Shown here piece by piece: positions 43,805 to 53,480 of a DNA stretch of 64,000 bases. Every line of letters begins with the position of its first letter. The first letter of the stretch is position 1. Location: assembly GCF_000021745.1 (NCBI RefSeq), contig NC_011666.1, forward strand, positions 1,302,001 through 1,366,000, read 5' to 3'. Both the position numbers and the translations under genes were made by a program. The notes beneath the pieces are model-generated. The model was not told the DNA's origin, did no database searches, and saw nothing but the letters and a program-made list of their open reading frames with translations. The stretch comes from Methylocella silvestris BL2. GTDB lineage: Bacteria > Pseudomonadota > Alphaproteobacteria > Rhizobiales > Beijerinckiaceae.

Positions 43805-45066
43805 GCGCGCGCATCACGACCCTGCCCTCCGGGCTGCGCGTCGTCACCGACGCCATGCCGCATCTTGAGACCGCCTCGCTTGGCGTGTGGATCGGCGCCG
43901 GCTCGCGCCATGAATCGCGCAGCGAACACGGCCTGTCGCATCTGCTCGAACATATGGCTTTCAAGGGCACCAAGCGGCGCTCCGCGCGCGCCATCGCAGA
44001 GGAGATCGAGGCCGCGGGCGGCGACCTCAACGCCGCGACGAGCACCGAGCACACTGCCTATTACGCCCATGTGCTGGCGGAGGACGCGCCGCTTGCGGTC
44101 GATATTCTCGCCGACATTCTGACCGAAAGCACCTTCGACAAGGAGGAGCTGGAGCGCGAGAAGGGCGTCATTTTGCAGGAGATCGGCGCCGTCGACGATA
44201 CGCCGGACGATCTTGTCTTCGATCTCTTCAACGCGACCGCCTTTCCGGGCCAGCCGATCGGGCGGCCGATCCTCGGCACGCCGGACCAGATCGCGAGCTT
44301 CGGCCGCGAGGCGATCGGCGCCTATCTCGACAGCCATTACGCAAGCGACGCGACCGTCATCGGCGCCGCCGGCGCGATCGATCACGAGCAGATCTGCGAT
44401 GAGGTCGAACGGCGTTTTTCAGCGCTGGCGCCGCGCGCCGCCGCGGCCGCCGCGCCCGCCGCCGTCTATCAGGGCGGCGAAATCCGGCTAAAGCGCCGGC
44501 TCGAACAGGCCCATATCGTCATCGGCTTCGAGGGGCTCTCCTATGCCTCGGAGGAATTCTACGCGCTGCAGGTGTTCGCCAATGCAGTCGGCGGCGGCAT
44601 GTCGTCGCGCCTGTTCCAGGAGGTCCGCGAAACGCGCGGCCTCGCCTATTCGATTCACGCCTTCCATTGGGGCTATTCCGACACCGGCCTCTTCGGCTTC
44701 TATGCGGCGACGAGCGCCAAGGACGTCGCGGAATTGATGCCGGTCGCGCTGGACTGCCTCGCCGAGGCCGCCTTGTCGCTGAGCGAAGACGAGGCGCGCC
44801 GCGCCAAGGCGCAGATGAAGGTCTCGCTGCTGACCGCCCTCGAATCGCCCTCGCCCCGCTGCGAACAGATTGCGCGGCAGGTGATGGCGTTCGACCGCGT
44901 GCTGTCGCGCGAGGAAATCATCGGCGCCATCGACCGGCTCGACATTGCCGACATCCGCGCCGCCGGAGCGCAGGCGCTGCGCTCGAACCCGACCGTCGCC
45001 GCCATTGGGCCGGTCAGCAAGGTCCCCGCGCCCGATCGCGTCGCGCAGAGGCTGCGCGCCAGTTGA
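43801..45066 (+). CDS. M16 family zinc peptidase (mitochondrial processing peptidase-like)
   Basis: This 421-residue insulinase-family protein has the inverted zinc motif HLLEH in GLSHLLEHMAFKGTKRRSA and the distal Glu in the EKGVILQEI region. The N-terminal ITTLPSGLRVVTDAMPH and C-terminal AVGGGMSSRLFQEVRETRGLAYSIHAF are landmarks of bacterial MPP-like peptidases. Next to thrC in Rhizobiales it is a regular neighbour. The physiological substrate is uncertain. Confidence 0.93.
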   Translation: MSARITTLPSGLRVVTDAMPHLETASLGVWIGAGSRHESRSEHGLSHLLEHMAFKGTKRRSARAIAEEIEAAGGDLNAATSTEHTAYYAHVLAEDAPLAVDILADILTESTFDKEELEREKGVILQEIGAVDDTPDDLVFDLFNATAFPGQPIGRPILGTPDQIASFGREAIGAYLDSHYASDATVIGAAGAIDHEQICDEVERRFSALAPRAAAAAAPAAVYQGGEIRLKRRLEQAHIVIGFEGLSYASEEFYALQVFANAVGGGMSSRLFQEVRETRGLAYSIHAFHWGYSDTGLFGFYAATSAKDVAELMPVALDCLAEAALSLSEDEARRAKAQMKVSLLTALESPSPRCEQIARQVMAFDRVLSREEIIGAIDRLDIADIRAAGAQALRSNPTVAAIGPVSKVPAPDRVAQRLRAS

Positions 45067-45073
45067 AGGAGGC

Positions 45074-45688
45074 ATGACCGTGGCTCTGTTCCGGATCGGC
45101 CCGAACAATGAGAATGCGCAATTTTTGCGCGGCGAGGGCGTATATCTCCGCCCGCCGGAGATGCGCGACTTCGAGGAATGGTCGGGCCTGCGCGAGCGAA
45201 GCCGCGATTTTCTGACGCCATGGGAGCCGACCTGGCCGGCCGACGATTTGACCCGCACCGCCTTCCGCCGCCGCGTCCGGCGCCATCAGCAGGAAATCGA
45301 CAGCAACGAATCCTTTGCCTTCCTCGTCTTTCGCGATGATGACGTGCTGGTCGGCGGCCTGACCGTCGGTCAGGTCAAGCGCGGCGTCGTCCAGGCGGCG
45401 ACGCTCGGCTATTGGATCGGCGAGCCTTTCGCCAACCATGGCTTCATGACTCGAGCCGTGCGCGCCGGAGTGATTTTCGCATTCGGAACGCTCAGGCTGC
45501 ACCGGGTCGAGGCCTCCTGCCTGCCGCATAATATTCCCTCGACGCGGCTTTTGGAGCGGGTCGGATTTACGCGCGAAGGCTATGCGCGGGCCTATTTGCG
45601 CATCAACGGGGTTTGGGAGGACCATCTGCTGTACGGCCTCGTCGAAACCGACCAAACGCCGGCGCGACCGCGTCAGGGCCGGCTGTGA
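45074..45688 (+). CDS. GNAT acetyltransferase, RimJ/RimL type
   Basis: This 204-residue N-acetyltransferase begins [18 protein letters not shown], with AAGGAGG directly upstream. Recognisable parts are [14 protein letters not shown] (start of the RimJ-like domain), [22 protein letters not shown] (acetyl-CoA binding region), [24 protein letters not shown] and the terminal [21 protein letters not shown]. Such proteins acetylate the N-terminus of ribosomal proteins such as S5, but the target cannot be read from sequence. It is 7 bp after the M16 peptidase gene. Confidence 0.88.
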   Translation: MTVALFRIGPNNENAQFLRGEGVYLRPPEMRDFEEWSGLRERSRDFLTPWEPTWPADDLTRTAFRRRVRRHQQEIDSNESFAFLVFRDDDVLVGGLTVGQVKRGVVQAATLGYWIGEPFANHGFMTRAVRAGVIFAFGTLRLHRVEASCLPHNIPSTRLLERVGFTREGYARAYLRINGVWEDHLLYGLVETDQTPARPRQGRL

Positions 45689-45717
45689 AAAGTCTCGCGC
45701 AAGGAACGCGGGGTTTT

Positions 45718-48615
45718 ATGGCGCAGGGTTTTGCAGCGCTGGGCCGCTGCCTTTTCCTGCTCTGTGCGCTCGCGCTGACGCTGGCCGGCGCGCTCGGCCC
45801 GGCGAACGCGATCGAATCGGTGCGCGTGCCGCTCGATTCGCAAGTGATCGACCTGACCAAGGCCGTCGAAAGCTATAATTCCGATGGCGACCGCCTGCTC
45901 GTCTCGACGGCGCCGGGCTCGGACGGCATCGTGCGGCGCATCGAAGTCCGGGCGCGCGAAGAAGGGACGCGACCCAACTGGATCGTGTTCGCGCTGACCA
46001 ACGACACCAGCGAGCAGATTGAACGGCTGATCGTCGCGCCGCATTTCCGGCTCGTCGGCTCGGGCGTGATCTGGCCCGACCTCGGGGCGACGCGCATTTC
46101 CGCGATCACCGCCAGCCAGGGCTTTCCGCCGGAGCGTGAAGACAGCGAAGACGCCGACGTGTTCCGTCTGACGCTCGATCCCGGCACCACCATCACCTAT
46201 GTCGCAGAATTGCGCACCCCGAACCTCCCGCAGCTGCACCTTTGGGAGCCCGACGCCTATAAGGACCGGATGACGAGCCTTGCCCTCTATAAGGGCATCA
46301 TCATCGGCGTCGCCGGCCTGCTCGCCCTGTTTTTGACCATCGTCTTCGTCGTCCGCGGCGCCGTGATTTTTCCCGCAGCCGCCGCCCTCGCCTGGACGGT
46401 GCTCGCCTATGTCTGCATCGATTTCGGCTTCTGGGGACGGATCATTGGCTCGGAGGGACAATCGGACCGCATCTGGCGCGCCGGCACGGAATCGATCCTC
46501 GCCGCGACGCTGCTGGTGTTTCTCTTCGCCTATTTGAATCTCAACCGCTGGCATGTGCGCGCCTCCCATGTCGCCGCCATCTGGCTGATCTTCCTTGCCG
46601 CTCTCGTTGGGCTTTCCGTCTATGACGCGCCGGTCGCCGCCGGCGTCGCGCGCATTTCCATCGCGACGATCGGCGCCGTCGGCTTCGTGCTGGTGCTCTA
46701 TCTTGCGATCCACGGCTACGACCGGGCGGTGATGCTGATCCCGACCTGGTTCCTGCTGCTCGCCTGGATCGTCGGGGCCGCCTTCACCGTCACCGGCGCG
46801 CTGACCAATGATCTCGTCTCGCCGGCGCTGATTGGCGGCCTTGTGCTGATCGTCATGCTGATCGGCTTTACGATCATGCAGAACGCCTTTGTCGGCGCCG
46901 GGCTCGCCCATGGCGCAGTGCCGGACGCCGAGCGTAAGGCGCTGGCCTTCACCGGCAGCGGCGACATCATCTTCGACTGGGACGTCAGCGCCGACCGCGT
47001 CTATGTGAGCCCCGAGGTCGAGGCCCAGCTCGGCCTTCAGCGCGGCGCCCTCGAAGGGCCCGCCTCGAACTGGTTCGACGTGCTGCATCAAAGCGAGCGC
47101 GACCGCTACCGCGCCTGTCTCGACGCCATGCTGGAACAGCGCCGCGGCCGCATCAACCAGGATTTCAGGCTGCGCGCGGCCGACGGCCAGCATTTCTGGT
47201 TCCGCCTGAAAGCGCGGCCGGTGATCGGCGCCGACGGCGAAGTGGTGCGGATTGTCGGCGTCCTCAGCGACATCACGGAAATCAAGACCGCCGAGGAGCG
47301 GCTGCTCCACGACGCGGTACATGACAACCTGACCGGGCTCCCGAACCGGGAGCTGTTCTTCGATCGTCTCGACGCGGCGCTCTCCCTCGCGCAGAGCGAT
47401 CCGAAAATCCGGCCGGCGGTGATGAGCATCGACATCGACCGCTTCAAGCAGATCAATGAGCAGGTCGGCCTCTCGGCCGGCGATTCGATCCTGTTGACGG
47501 TGGCGCGCCGGCTCGGGCGCATCCTGAAGCCGCAGGACACGCTCGCCCGCCTGTCCGGCGACCAATTCATTTTGCTGATCGTCTCGGAATCCGAAGCCGA
47601 TCAGATCACGGCTCTCGCCAATACGGCGCGCCGCGTGGCTTCGACGCCGGTCTCCTTCAGCGACAAGGAAATTCCCCTCACCGCCTCGATCGGCCTCGCC
47701 TTCTACGATCCGCAGCTCCACGGCAAGCGCGAGGACATGCTGAAAGACGCCGAAATTGCGATGCGCCACGGCAAGCGTCTCGGCGGCAACCGGATCGAGG
47801 TGTTCCGCGCCACCATGCGCTCGCTTCGCTCGGACCGTTTCGGGCTTGCCGCCGATCTCAAGCGAGCGCTCGACCGCGGCGAGATGAAAGTGGTGTTTCA
47901 GCCGATCGTCCGTCTTGAGGACCGCACCGTGGCCGGTTTCGAGGCGCTGCTGCGCTGGGACCATCCCCGTCTCGGTCGCCTCAATCCCGGCGAGTTCATC
48001 TCCGTCGCCGAGGAGACGGGAGTCATTATCGACCTTGGGATTTTCGCCATGGACCGCGCCGCGCGCGAGCTCGCCGTATGGCAGCGCGCGCTCGACGTCG
48101 ATCCGCCGATCTTCGTCAGCGTCAATGTCTCGTCGCGGCAATTGCTGCGGCACGATTTGCTTCAGGACGTCAAATCGGTGCTTTCGCGCGTCGAGATCGC
48201 GCCTGGCTCGCTGAAGCTGGAGCTGACGGAAAGCCTCGTCATGGAGAATCCGGAATATGCGGCGCAAATCCTGACCCGCATCCGCGATCTCGGCGCCGGG
48301 CTCTCGCTCGACGATTTCGGAACCGGCTATTCCTCGCTCGCCTATCTGCAGCGTTTTCCATTCGACACCATCAAGATCGACCGCTCTTTCGTGCGCCAGA
48401 ATGGCAATGGCGCACGCCCCGTCATTTTACGTTCGATCGTCGCGCTGGCGCATGATCTCGGCATGGAGGTCGTCGCCGAGGGGGCGGAGGCCGAATCCGA
48501 CGCCATCGAGCTCTATCAGCTCGGCTGCGAATTCGCGCAGGGCTTCGCCTTTGGCCACCCGATCAGCGCGGCCGAAGCCCGAAAGCTTGTCGGCGCCGCC
48601 ACAATAGCAGCCTGA
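45718..48615 (+). CDS. Membrane GGDEF/EAL protein, probable c-di-GMP phosphodiesterase
   Basis: The product is 965 residues from [12 protein letters not shown] signal peptide and a periplasmic domain (about 30-190) precede seven or so membrane helices (about 195-400), reminiscent of 7TMR-DISM receptors. A PAS domain follows ([27 protein letters not shown]). The GGDEF domain is degenerate: the active-site loop reads [10 protein letters not shown]. The EAL domain looks complete, with [38 protein letters not shown] and EVVAEGAE. The likely net activity is c-di-GMP hydrolysis, perhaps with the GGDEF part binding GTP as regulator. A GTG start at 45685 overlapping the GNAT stop is an alternative. 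Confidence 0.87.
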   Translation: MAQGFAALGRCLFLLCALALTLAGALGPANAIESVRVPLDSQVIDLTKAVESYNSDGDRLLVSTAPGSDGIVRRIEVRAREEGTRPNWIVFALTNDTSEQIERLIVAPHFRLVGSGVIWPDLGATRISAITASQGFPPEREDSEDADVFRLTLDPGTTITYVAELRTPNLPQLHLWEPDAYKDRMTSLALYKGIIIGVAGLLALFLTIVFVVRGAVIFPAAAALAWTVLAYVCIDFGFWGRIIGSEGQSDRIWRAGTESILAATLLVFLFAYLNLNRWHVRASHVAAIWLIFLAALVGLSVYDAPVAAGVARISIATIGAVGFVLVLYLAIHGYDRAVMLIPTWFLLLAWIVGAAFTVTGALTNDLVSPALIGGLVLIVMLIGFTIMQNAFVGAGLAHGAVPDAERKALAFTGSGDIIFDWDVSADRVYVSPEVEAQLGLQRGALEGPASNWFDVLHQSERDRYRACLDAMLEQRRGRINQDFRLRAADGQHFWFRLKARPVIGADGEVVRIVGVLSDITEIKTAEERLLHDAVHDNLTGLPNRELFFDRLDAALSLAQSDPKIRPAVMSIDIDRFKQINEQVGLSAGDSILLTVARRLGRILKPQDTLARLSGDQFILLIVSESEADQITALANTARRVASTPVSFSDKEIPLTASIGLAFYDPQLHGKREDMLKDAEIAMRHGKRLGGNRIEVFRATMRSLRSDRFGLAADLKRALDRGEMKVVFQPIVRLEDRTVAGFEALLRWDHPRLGRLNPGEFISVAEETGVIIDLGIFAMDRAARELAVWQRALDVDPPIFVSVNVSSRQLLRHDLLQDVKSVLSRVEIAPGSLKLELTESLVMENPEYAAQILTRIRDLGAGLSLDDFGTGYSSLAYLQRFPFDTIKIDRSFVRQNGNGARPVILRSIVALAHDLGMEVVAEGAEAESDAIELYQLGCEFAQGFAFGHPISAAEARKLVGAATIAA

Positions 48616-48642
48616 TTGCGCCGCCTGACCCGCGCCCGCCGC

Positions 48643-49275
48643 TTAGGCGTGGCCGAGATCCGAGGAGAGGCGGCCGGGATCGATGCCGATCTTTTGCAGC
48701 GCGCGCTCATATTTGGAGCCGAGCGCTTCGTCGAAGATCAGCGACGGGTCGGCTGGAATGTTCAGCCAGCCATTGTCCTGCATCTCGGCCTCGAGCTGCC
48801 CCGCCGACCAGCCGGCATAGCCGAGGGCGAGAATGGCGCGATCGGGACCGTCGCCCTTGGCGATGGCGCGTAAAATATCGATCGTCGCCGTCAGCGACAC
48901 GCCGGCGTCGATCGGCAGCGTCGAATCGTCGATGAAAAAATCATTGGAGTGCAGCACGAAGCCCCTGCCGGTCTCGACCGGGCCGCCCTTCAGCACCTGC
49001 ACCAGCTCCGCCTGCGCAGGCAGACGGATCATTTCATCCGCCTTGATGACGTCGAGCTGCACCAGCAATTCGGAGAAGGTCACTTTGCGCGCAGGCCGGT
49101 TGAGGATGATTCCCATCGCGCCTTCCTCGGAATGGGCGCAAAGGTAGATGACCGAGCGGGAGAAGCGGTTGTCGGACATGCCGGGCATGGCGACGAGCAA
49201 TTGCCCGTCAAGAAAAGCGCCATGGCCCTGTTTTCCACCGTCGCGAGGCAATCTCGAACCCATGATTTCCGCCAT
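48643..49275 (-). CDS. yqgE: YqgE/AlgH family protein (UPF0301)
   Basis: This 210-residue conserved protein has the family signatures [54 protein letters not shown] and [20 protein letters not shown]. It was named AlgH for an alginate regulator, but its biochemical function is unknown. It is convergent with the GGDEF/EAL gene (27 bp between stops). An alternative start 12 bp downstream (MGSRLPRD) is equally possible. Confidence 0.92.
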   Translation of the reverse strand: MAEIMGSRLPRDGGKQGHGAFLDGQLLVAMPGMSDNRFSRSVIYLCAHSEEGAMGIILNRPARKVTFSELLVQLDVIKADEMIRLPAQAELVQVLKGGPVETGRGFVLHSNDFFIDDSTLPIDAGVSLTATIDILRAIAKGDGPDRAILALGYAGWSAGQLEAEMQDNGWLNIPADPSLIFDEALGSKYERALQKIGIDPGRLSSDLGHA

Positions 49276-49441
49276 ATTCTGCTGGAACTGCTTCCAACGC
49301 TGGTTAAAACCGCGCCCTACTCCATCTTCGCACTCTTGCCCCCCTCCCTTGCGTGCTCCAGATCACCTCAATGTAGGTTGCGGCGCCGTCACATGCAAAA
49401 TAGGTTGGACGTCGAATAGATCCCGCGATCGTATCGTTCTG

Positions 49442-50392
49442 ATGCAAATGTCTTTCCAGCTTTTCAACGAGGCAACGCGACCAAGCCGCGCAGGCGGTTC
49501 GTCGCTGCTTCTCGCCGCCGCCATCACAGCCGGATGCTCGGCCGGATTCATGGCTGAATTACGGGCGGAGCCGCTGGCCACCGAGTGGGTCGGCGGGCCG
49601 AAATCCTCGGCGCGCCTGATCGCAACGCCCGGCGCGAACGCCGGCTCGTACCGGGCCGGCGTCGAAATTCGTCTGGAGCCGGGCGTCCTCACCTATTGGC
49701 GCAATCCCGGCGAGGCGGGGGCTCCGCCGGAATTCAATTTCACGGCGTCGGACAATGTCGAAGATGTGACAGTCCGCTTTCCGACGCCAAGCCGCATCGA
49801 CGAAGGTGGCTCCGACGCCTTCGGCTATCGCGATGAGGTGGTTTTTCCGCTCGACTTCAAGCTGACCCACGCCGGGCGCCCCGCCCTCTTGTCGCTGTCC
49901 CTGAATTATGCCGTGTGCGGGCAGATCTGCATTCCCGTTAATGCCCAGGTCGAGCTGAAACTGCCCGCCGCGGCCCCAGGCGACGCGCGCGCATTGGACC
50001 ATGAAGCCCGGCTCGACGCGGCGGCGGCGAAGGTGCCGCGCCGGCTCGGCGCCGAGGAGCGGGATGGCAAATTTCTTGTCACACGGGATCTGGGCGCAAG
50101 CCAGCCGACATGGCGGGTCAGCCTGCGCGGCGACGCGGCGGCGATCGGCGCGACGGATCTCTTCGTCGAATCCCCGCCCGGATGGTATTTCGAGTCGCGG
50201 CGCGGCGAAGAGCCGGGAGAGTTCCTGATCGTCGAGGTGGAAGTGCCGCGCGAGGAAAGCCTCGATCTTGCCCAAGTTACGCCAATCACAGTGACGCTGG
50301 CTGCGCCGCACGAGAGCTATGAATTCGGCCTCGAGCTCGGCGCTGGACGCGCCGCCGCGGAGCGAACGGAGGGGGGAAAAAATGACAATTAA
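49442..50392 (+). CDS. Exported protein with DsbD N-terminal-like domain
   Basis: This 316-residue secreted protein has a leader ending near AELRAEP. The domain resembles the periplasmic N-terminal sensor/thiol domain of DsbD-type reductases: VEIRLEPGVLTYWRNPGEAGAPPEF, YAVCGQICIPVNAQVEL (the Cys pair) and PPGWYFESRRGE. The membrane electron-transfer part of DsbD is missing, so it is a stand-alone thiol-redox or metal-handling domain. It overlaps the next gene, a peroxiredoxin, by 11 bp, which suggests a shared oxidative or thiol stress role. Confidence 0.82.
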   Translation: MQMSFQLFNEATRPSRAGGSSLLLAAAITAGCSAGFMAELRAEPLATEWVGGPKSSARLIATPGANAGSYRAGVEIRLEPGVLTYWRNPGEAGAPPEFNFTASDNVEDVTVRFPTPSRIDEGGSDAFGYRDEVVFPLDFKLTHAGRPALLSLSLNYAVCGQICIPVNAQVELKLPAAAPGDARALDHEARLDAAAAKVPRRLGAEERDGKFLVTRDLGASQPTWRVSLRGDAAAIGATDLFVESPPGWYFESRRGEEPGEFLIVEVEVPREESLDLAQVTPITVTLAAPHESYEFGLELGAGRAAAERTEGGKNDN

Positions 50393-50867
50393 AGTCGGGG
50401 ATCGTTTGCCAAACGCGAGCTTCGCCGTGATGACCCCGGAGGGTCCGGCCGTACGCTCGACGGACGATATTTTTAAAGGCCGGCGGGTCGTTCTGATCGG
50501 CGTGCCCGGCGCCTTTACGCCAACATGCAGCAATGTGCATCTGCCCGGTTTCGTCAACAGGCTCGACGATTTCAAACAGAAACGCATCGACGCCATCGCG
50601 GTCACCGCAGTCAACGACGTCTTTGTCATGAACGCCTGGGCGGCCTCCAGCGACGCCGGCGCGCATATGTCCTTTCTCGCCGACGGCAATGGCGATTTCG
50701 CAAAGGCGCTCGGCCTGACCCTTGACCTGACCGAGCGCGGCCTTGGCGTGAGGTCGCAGCGTTATTCGATGGTGGTCGACGACGGCGTGGTGCAGCAGCT
50801 CAATGTCGAGGCGAGCGCCAGCAGGGCGGACGTCTCCGGCGCCGAAGCGATTTTGCATCAGCTTTAA
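50382..50867 (+). CDS. Peroxiredoxin (Prx5 / type II)
   Basis: This 161-residue thiol peroxidase begins MTIKVGDRLPNASFAVMTPEG. The peroxidatic Cys is in VPGAFTPTCSNVHLPGF, the PGAFTPTCS signature of the Prx5 group. RSQRYSMVVDDGVVQQLNVE is typical of the C-terminal part. There is no clear resolving Cys in the C-terminal half, so it may use glutathione or glutaredoxin. A strong GGAGGGGGG precedes the ATG, inside the 3' end of the upstream gene. Confidence 0.93.
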   Translation: MTIKVGDRLPNASFAVMTPEGPAVRSTDDIFKGRRVVLIGVPGAFTPTCSNVHLPGFVNRLDDFKQKRIDAIAVTAVNDVFVMNAWAASSDAGAHMSFLADGNGDFAKALGLTLDLTERGLGVRSQRYSMVVDDGVVQQLNVEASASRADVSGAEAILHQL

Positions 50868-50906
50868 CGCGGGGCGGAGCAGAACCTCTTGCGTCCGCTG
50901 CAATCG

Positions 50907-51368
50907 TTACGGCGTGGCCGCTTTGCGGGCAGATAGAAACGGAGCCATGCCGAGCCGCGCGAGTGCGTCGGCGCGCTCGTTCAATTCGTCGCCGGCATGG
51001 CCCTTGACCCAGCGCCATTCGATCGCATGGGCTTCCGCCGCGGCTTCGAGCCTTTGCCATAGATCGACATTCTTGACAGGTTTCTTGTCCGCCGTGCGCC
51101 AGCCATTGCGCTTCCATCCGGCCAGCCATGTGGTGACGCCTCCTTTCACATAGTTGGAATCTGTGACGAGCTGCACGGCGCAGGGCCGCGTCAGCGCTTC
51201 GAGCGCCATGATCGCCGCCATCAGCTCCATGCGATTGTTGGTCGTGGCCGCCTCGCCGCCGCAAAGCTCCTTGAGGTGATCGCCGAACGTCATGACGGCG
51301 CCCCAGCCGCCGGGACCGGGATTTCCCGAACAGGCGCCGTCGGTGAAGATCACGACTGGCTTTGGCAT
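50907..51368 (-). CDS. rnhA: Ribonuclease HI
   Basis: This RNase H degrades the RNA strand of RNA:DNA hybrids. The product from [20 protein letters not shown] is about 153 aa. The four carboxylates are in [22 protein letters not shown] and [25 protein letters not shown] carries the handle-loop His. The ATG at 51368 is chosen, with GGAAG 7 nt upstream; a TTG four codons earlier is possible. It follows homoserine kinase by 13 bp; thrB-rnhA is a conserved alphaproteobacterial pair. Confidence 0.95.
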   Translation of the reverse strand: MPKPVVIFTDGACSGNPGPGGWGAVMTFGDHLKELCGGEAATTNNRMELMAAIMALEALTRPCAVQLVTDSNYVKGGVTTWLAGWKRNGWRTADKKPVKNVDLWQRLEAAAEAHAIEWRWVKGHAGDELNERADALARLGMAPFLSARKAATP

Positions 51369-51381
51369 CGACGCTTCCAAT

Positions 51382-52347
51382 TCATATCAGGACGCCGAGT
51401 TCTCGCGCGTCGCCGATCGTCTGCAGCATTTGCAATTTGGCGAAATATTCGAGCGGATTCTTCGGATTGACGAGCGCGCCCGGGGGAACGTTGAACCAGT
51501 CGACGAGGCGGGTCAGCGCGAAGCGCAGGGCGGCGCCCCGGGCGAGCGTCGGGATGGCTTTCGCTTCCGCCGCGCTCAAGGGGCGCAGGCTTGCATAAGC
51601 GCCGAACATCGCCGCGCCCTTGTCGATGTTAAACGCGCCACCCGGCTCGAAACACCAGGCGTTGAGGCAGATCGCAAGGTCATAGGAAAGATCGTCGACG
51701 CAGGCGAAATAGAAGTCGATCACGCCGGAGATCTCGTCGCCGAGAAACAGGACATTGTCGGGAAAGAGATCGGCGTGGATGATTCCCCGCGGCAGATCCC
51801 GCGGCCAGTTCGCTTGCAGGAATTTCAGCTCGGCGGAGATTGTCGCCGCAAGGCCCGCTTTGACCTCGTCGGCGCGAAAGGCGATCGGCGCGAAGAGTTT
51901 TGGCCAGGCTTCTAGGTTGAGAGCATTGGCGCGCGAGCCCTTGAAATCGGCGGCCGCGAGGTGAAGCTGCGCCAGCGCGGCCCCGAGGCGGGCGCAATCG
52001 GCAATGCTCGGCCGGTTGCGGCAAACGCCTTCGAGGAAGGTCACGATCGCCGCCGGACGCCCGGCGAGGCGCCCGAGCGCCCCATCCGAACGCATGCGCA
52101 CCGGCTGCGGACAGTTTAGGCCGCGCGCGGCGAGATGATCCAACAGCGAGAGGAAGAACGGCAGGCTCCCCTCCTCGACGCGCTTTTCATAGAGCGTCAG
52201 GATGTAGACGCCCGTTTCGGTCGACAGGACGAAATTCGAATTCTCGACGCCTTCCGCGATGCCCTTCAGGGCGCGGACGCGGCCGAGATTGTAATGCTCA
52301 AGAAAGGCGGCGAGGTCGGCGTCGGAGACTTCGGTATAGACTGCCAT
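51382..52347 (-). CDS. thrB: Homoserine kinase (ThrB2, aminoglycoside-phosphotransferase fold)
   Basis: This 321-residue kinase makes O-phosphohomoserine for ThrC. It belongs to the APH-fold type, as usual in alphaproteobacteria. [22 protein letters not shown] and [18 protein letters not shown] are characteristic N-terminal segments. The catalytic loop is in [15 protein letters not shown] (Asp and Asn), the metal-binding Asp in [19 protein letters not shown]. The start at 52347 fits family N-termini. It is co-transcribed with rnhA. Confidence 0.94.
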   Translation of the reverse strand: MAVYTEVSDADLAAFLEHYNLGRVRALKGIAEGVENSNFVLSTETGVYILTLYEKRVEEGSLPFFLSLLDHLAARGLNCPQPVRMRSDGALGRLAGRPAAIVTFLEGVCRNRPSIADCARLGAALAQLHLAAADFKGSRANALNLEAWPKLFAPIAFRADEVKAGLAATISAELKFLQANWPRDLPRGIIHADLFPDNVLFLGDEISGVIDFYFACVDDLSYDLAICLNAWCFEPGGAFNIDKGAAMFGAYASLRPLSAAEAKAIPTLARGAALRFALTRLVDWFNVPPGALVNPKNPLEYFAKLQMLQTIGDARELGVLI

Positions 52348-52503
52348 TGGGGTCCGCTGAAGACATTGAGTCCTGGCCACGGCCAAGGACGCCGCAAAGG
52401 GCTGCTTCCCTTGGGCGCGGGAGGCGCTCCGGTGTTAGAGAGAACGGGCCGCAAGGTCAATTTGAGCCGGGCCAAGTGAGCCGGGCCGCCCCCTGCCGCG
52501 ACA

Positions 52504-53241
52504 TCAGACGGTCTCGCCCTGGGGATTGAGCGCAACGGCGGCGAGTACCGCCGGCGCCTCGGGCTGGATGACGCCGCAGGACATGATCAGCTTTGCGGCG
52601 GCCTCCGGCGTGATCGCCAGTTCGATCACCTCGCGGGCCGGCACATAGAAATAGAAACCGGTGGTCGGATTCGGCGCGCAGGGCAGAAAAACTGAAACAT
52701 AGGGCTCGCCGTTGGCAAGATGAGAGCCAATGAGAGAGGACGGCGGCAGGGAAATAAAGACGATGGACCAGGAGCCCTTGCCCGGAAACTCGATCATCCC
52801 GACCTTGCGAAAACTTTGCCCGGACTGCGAGAACAGCGTTTCGAAAATCTGCTTCACGCTTTTATAGATCGAGCGGACCACGGGCATTCGGGCGAGCAGC
52901 GCCTCGCCGATCTTGAAGAGGCCGAGCGCCGCGATGCTGTGGGTGGCGCAGCCGAGCAGCGTCAGGCCGAGGAATGCCAGGACGACGCCGAGTCCCGGCA
53001 CGCGAAACGGCAAATAGAAATCCGGCACGACATTTTGCGGCAGCAGGCCGCGCACCCAGGCGTCGATGGTGTCGACGAACCACCAGACGATATAGGCGGT
53101 GACGGCGACCGGTCCGGCGACGACGATCCCGGTCAGGAACCAGTTGCGGATCTTTGCGCCGAACCCGGCCGACTTGGCGGGCCCCGGGCGGCCGTCCGAG
53201 TCGGCGTCGATGAGGCTTTGCAGCGGCGGAAGTTGCGTCAT
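52504..53241 (-). CDS. DUF502 membrane protein
   Basis: This 245-residue protein has the DUF502 layout. Two membrane segments (NWFLTGIVVAGPVAVTAYIVWWF and GLGVVLAFLGLTLLGCATHSI) are followed by MPVVRSIYKSVKQIFETLFSQ, FRKVGMIEFPGKGSWSIVFIS, and the PCAPNPTTGFYFYVPAREVIEL block. The family is widespread in bacteria and plants (COV-like), and its biochemical function is unknown. It stands alone here, upstream of thrB. Confidence 0.9.
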   Translation of the reverse strand: MTQLPPLQSLIDADSDGRPGPAKSAGFGAKIRNWFLTGIVVAGPVAVTAYIVWWFVDTIDAWVRGLLPQNVVPDFYLPFRVPGLGVVLAFLGLTLLGCATHSIAALGLFKIGEALLARMPVVRSIYKSVKQIFETLFSQSGQSFRKVGMIEFPGKGSWSIVFISLPPSSLIGSHLANGEPYVSVFLPCAPNPTTGFYFYVPAREVIELAITPEAAAKLIMSCGVIQPEAPAVLAAVALNPQGETV

Positions 53242-53480
53242 GCCTCGCTCATGGCTCCACAGCTGGACGTCGCTCGATTCGCCGACGCAAAAACGGGGCC
53301 GAGCCGCCTGCGCGAGAGCGCCGATGCTTCGGCCGGCCGTCGTCTCTCTATATCACAGACCTCGCAACGGCAGCGATTCCGGTCAGGGGACGCCGCCGAG
53401 CCGGTCAAATCTGGACATGAGGATAAGGGCGTTTCGGCTTGGGAGCAGACAAAATGGCAGCGGCGCCAGCCGCTCGCCTG

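Noticed and set aside
45673-48267. Open frame of 864 codons antisense to the GGDEF/EAL gene
   Set aside because: It mirrors codon bias of the sense gene, has no domain, and the sense strand encodes clear PAS, GGDEF and EAL motifs.
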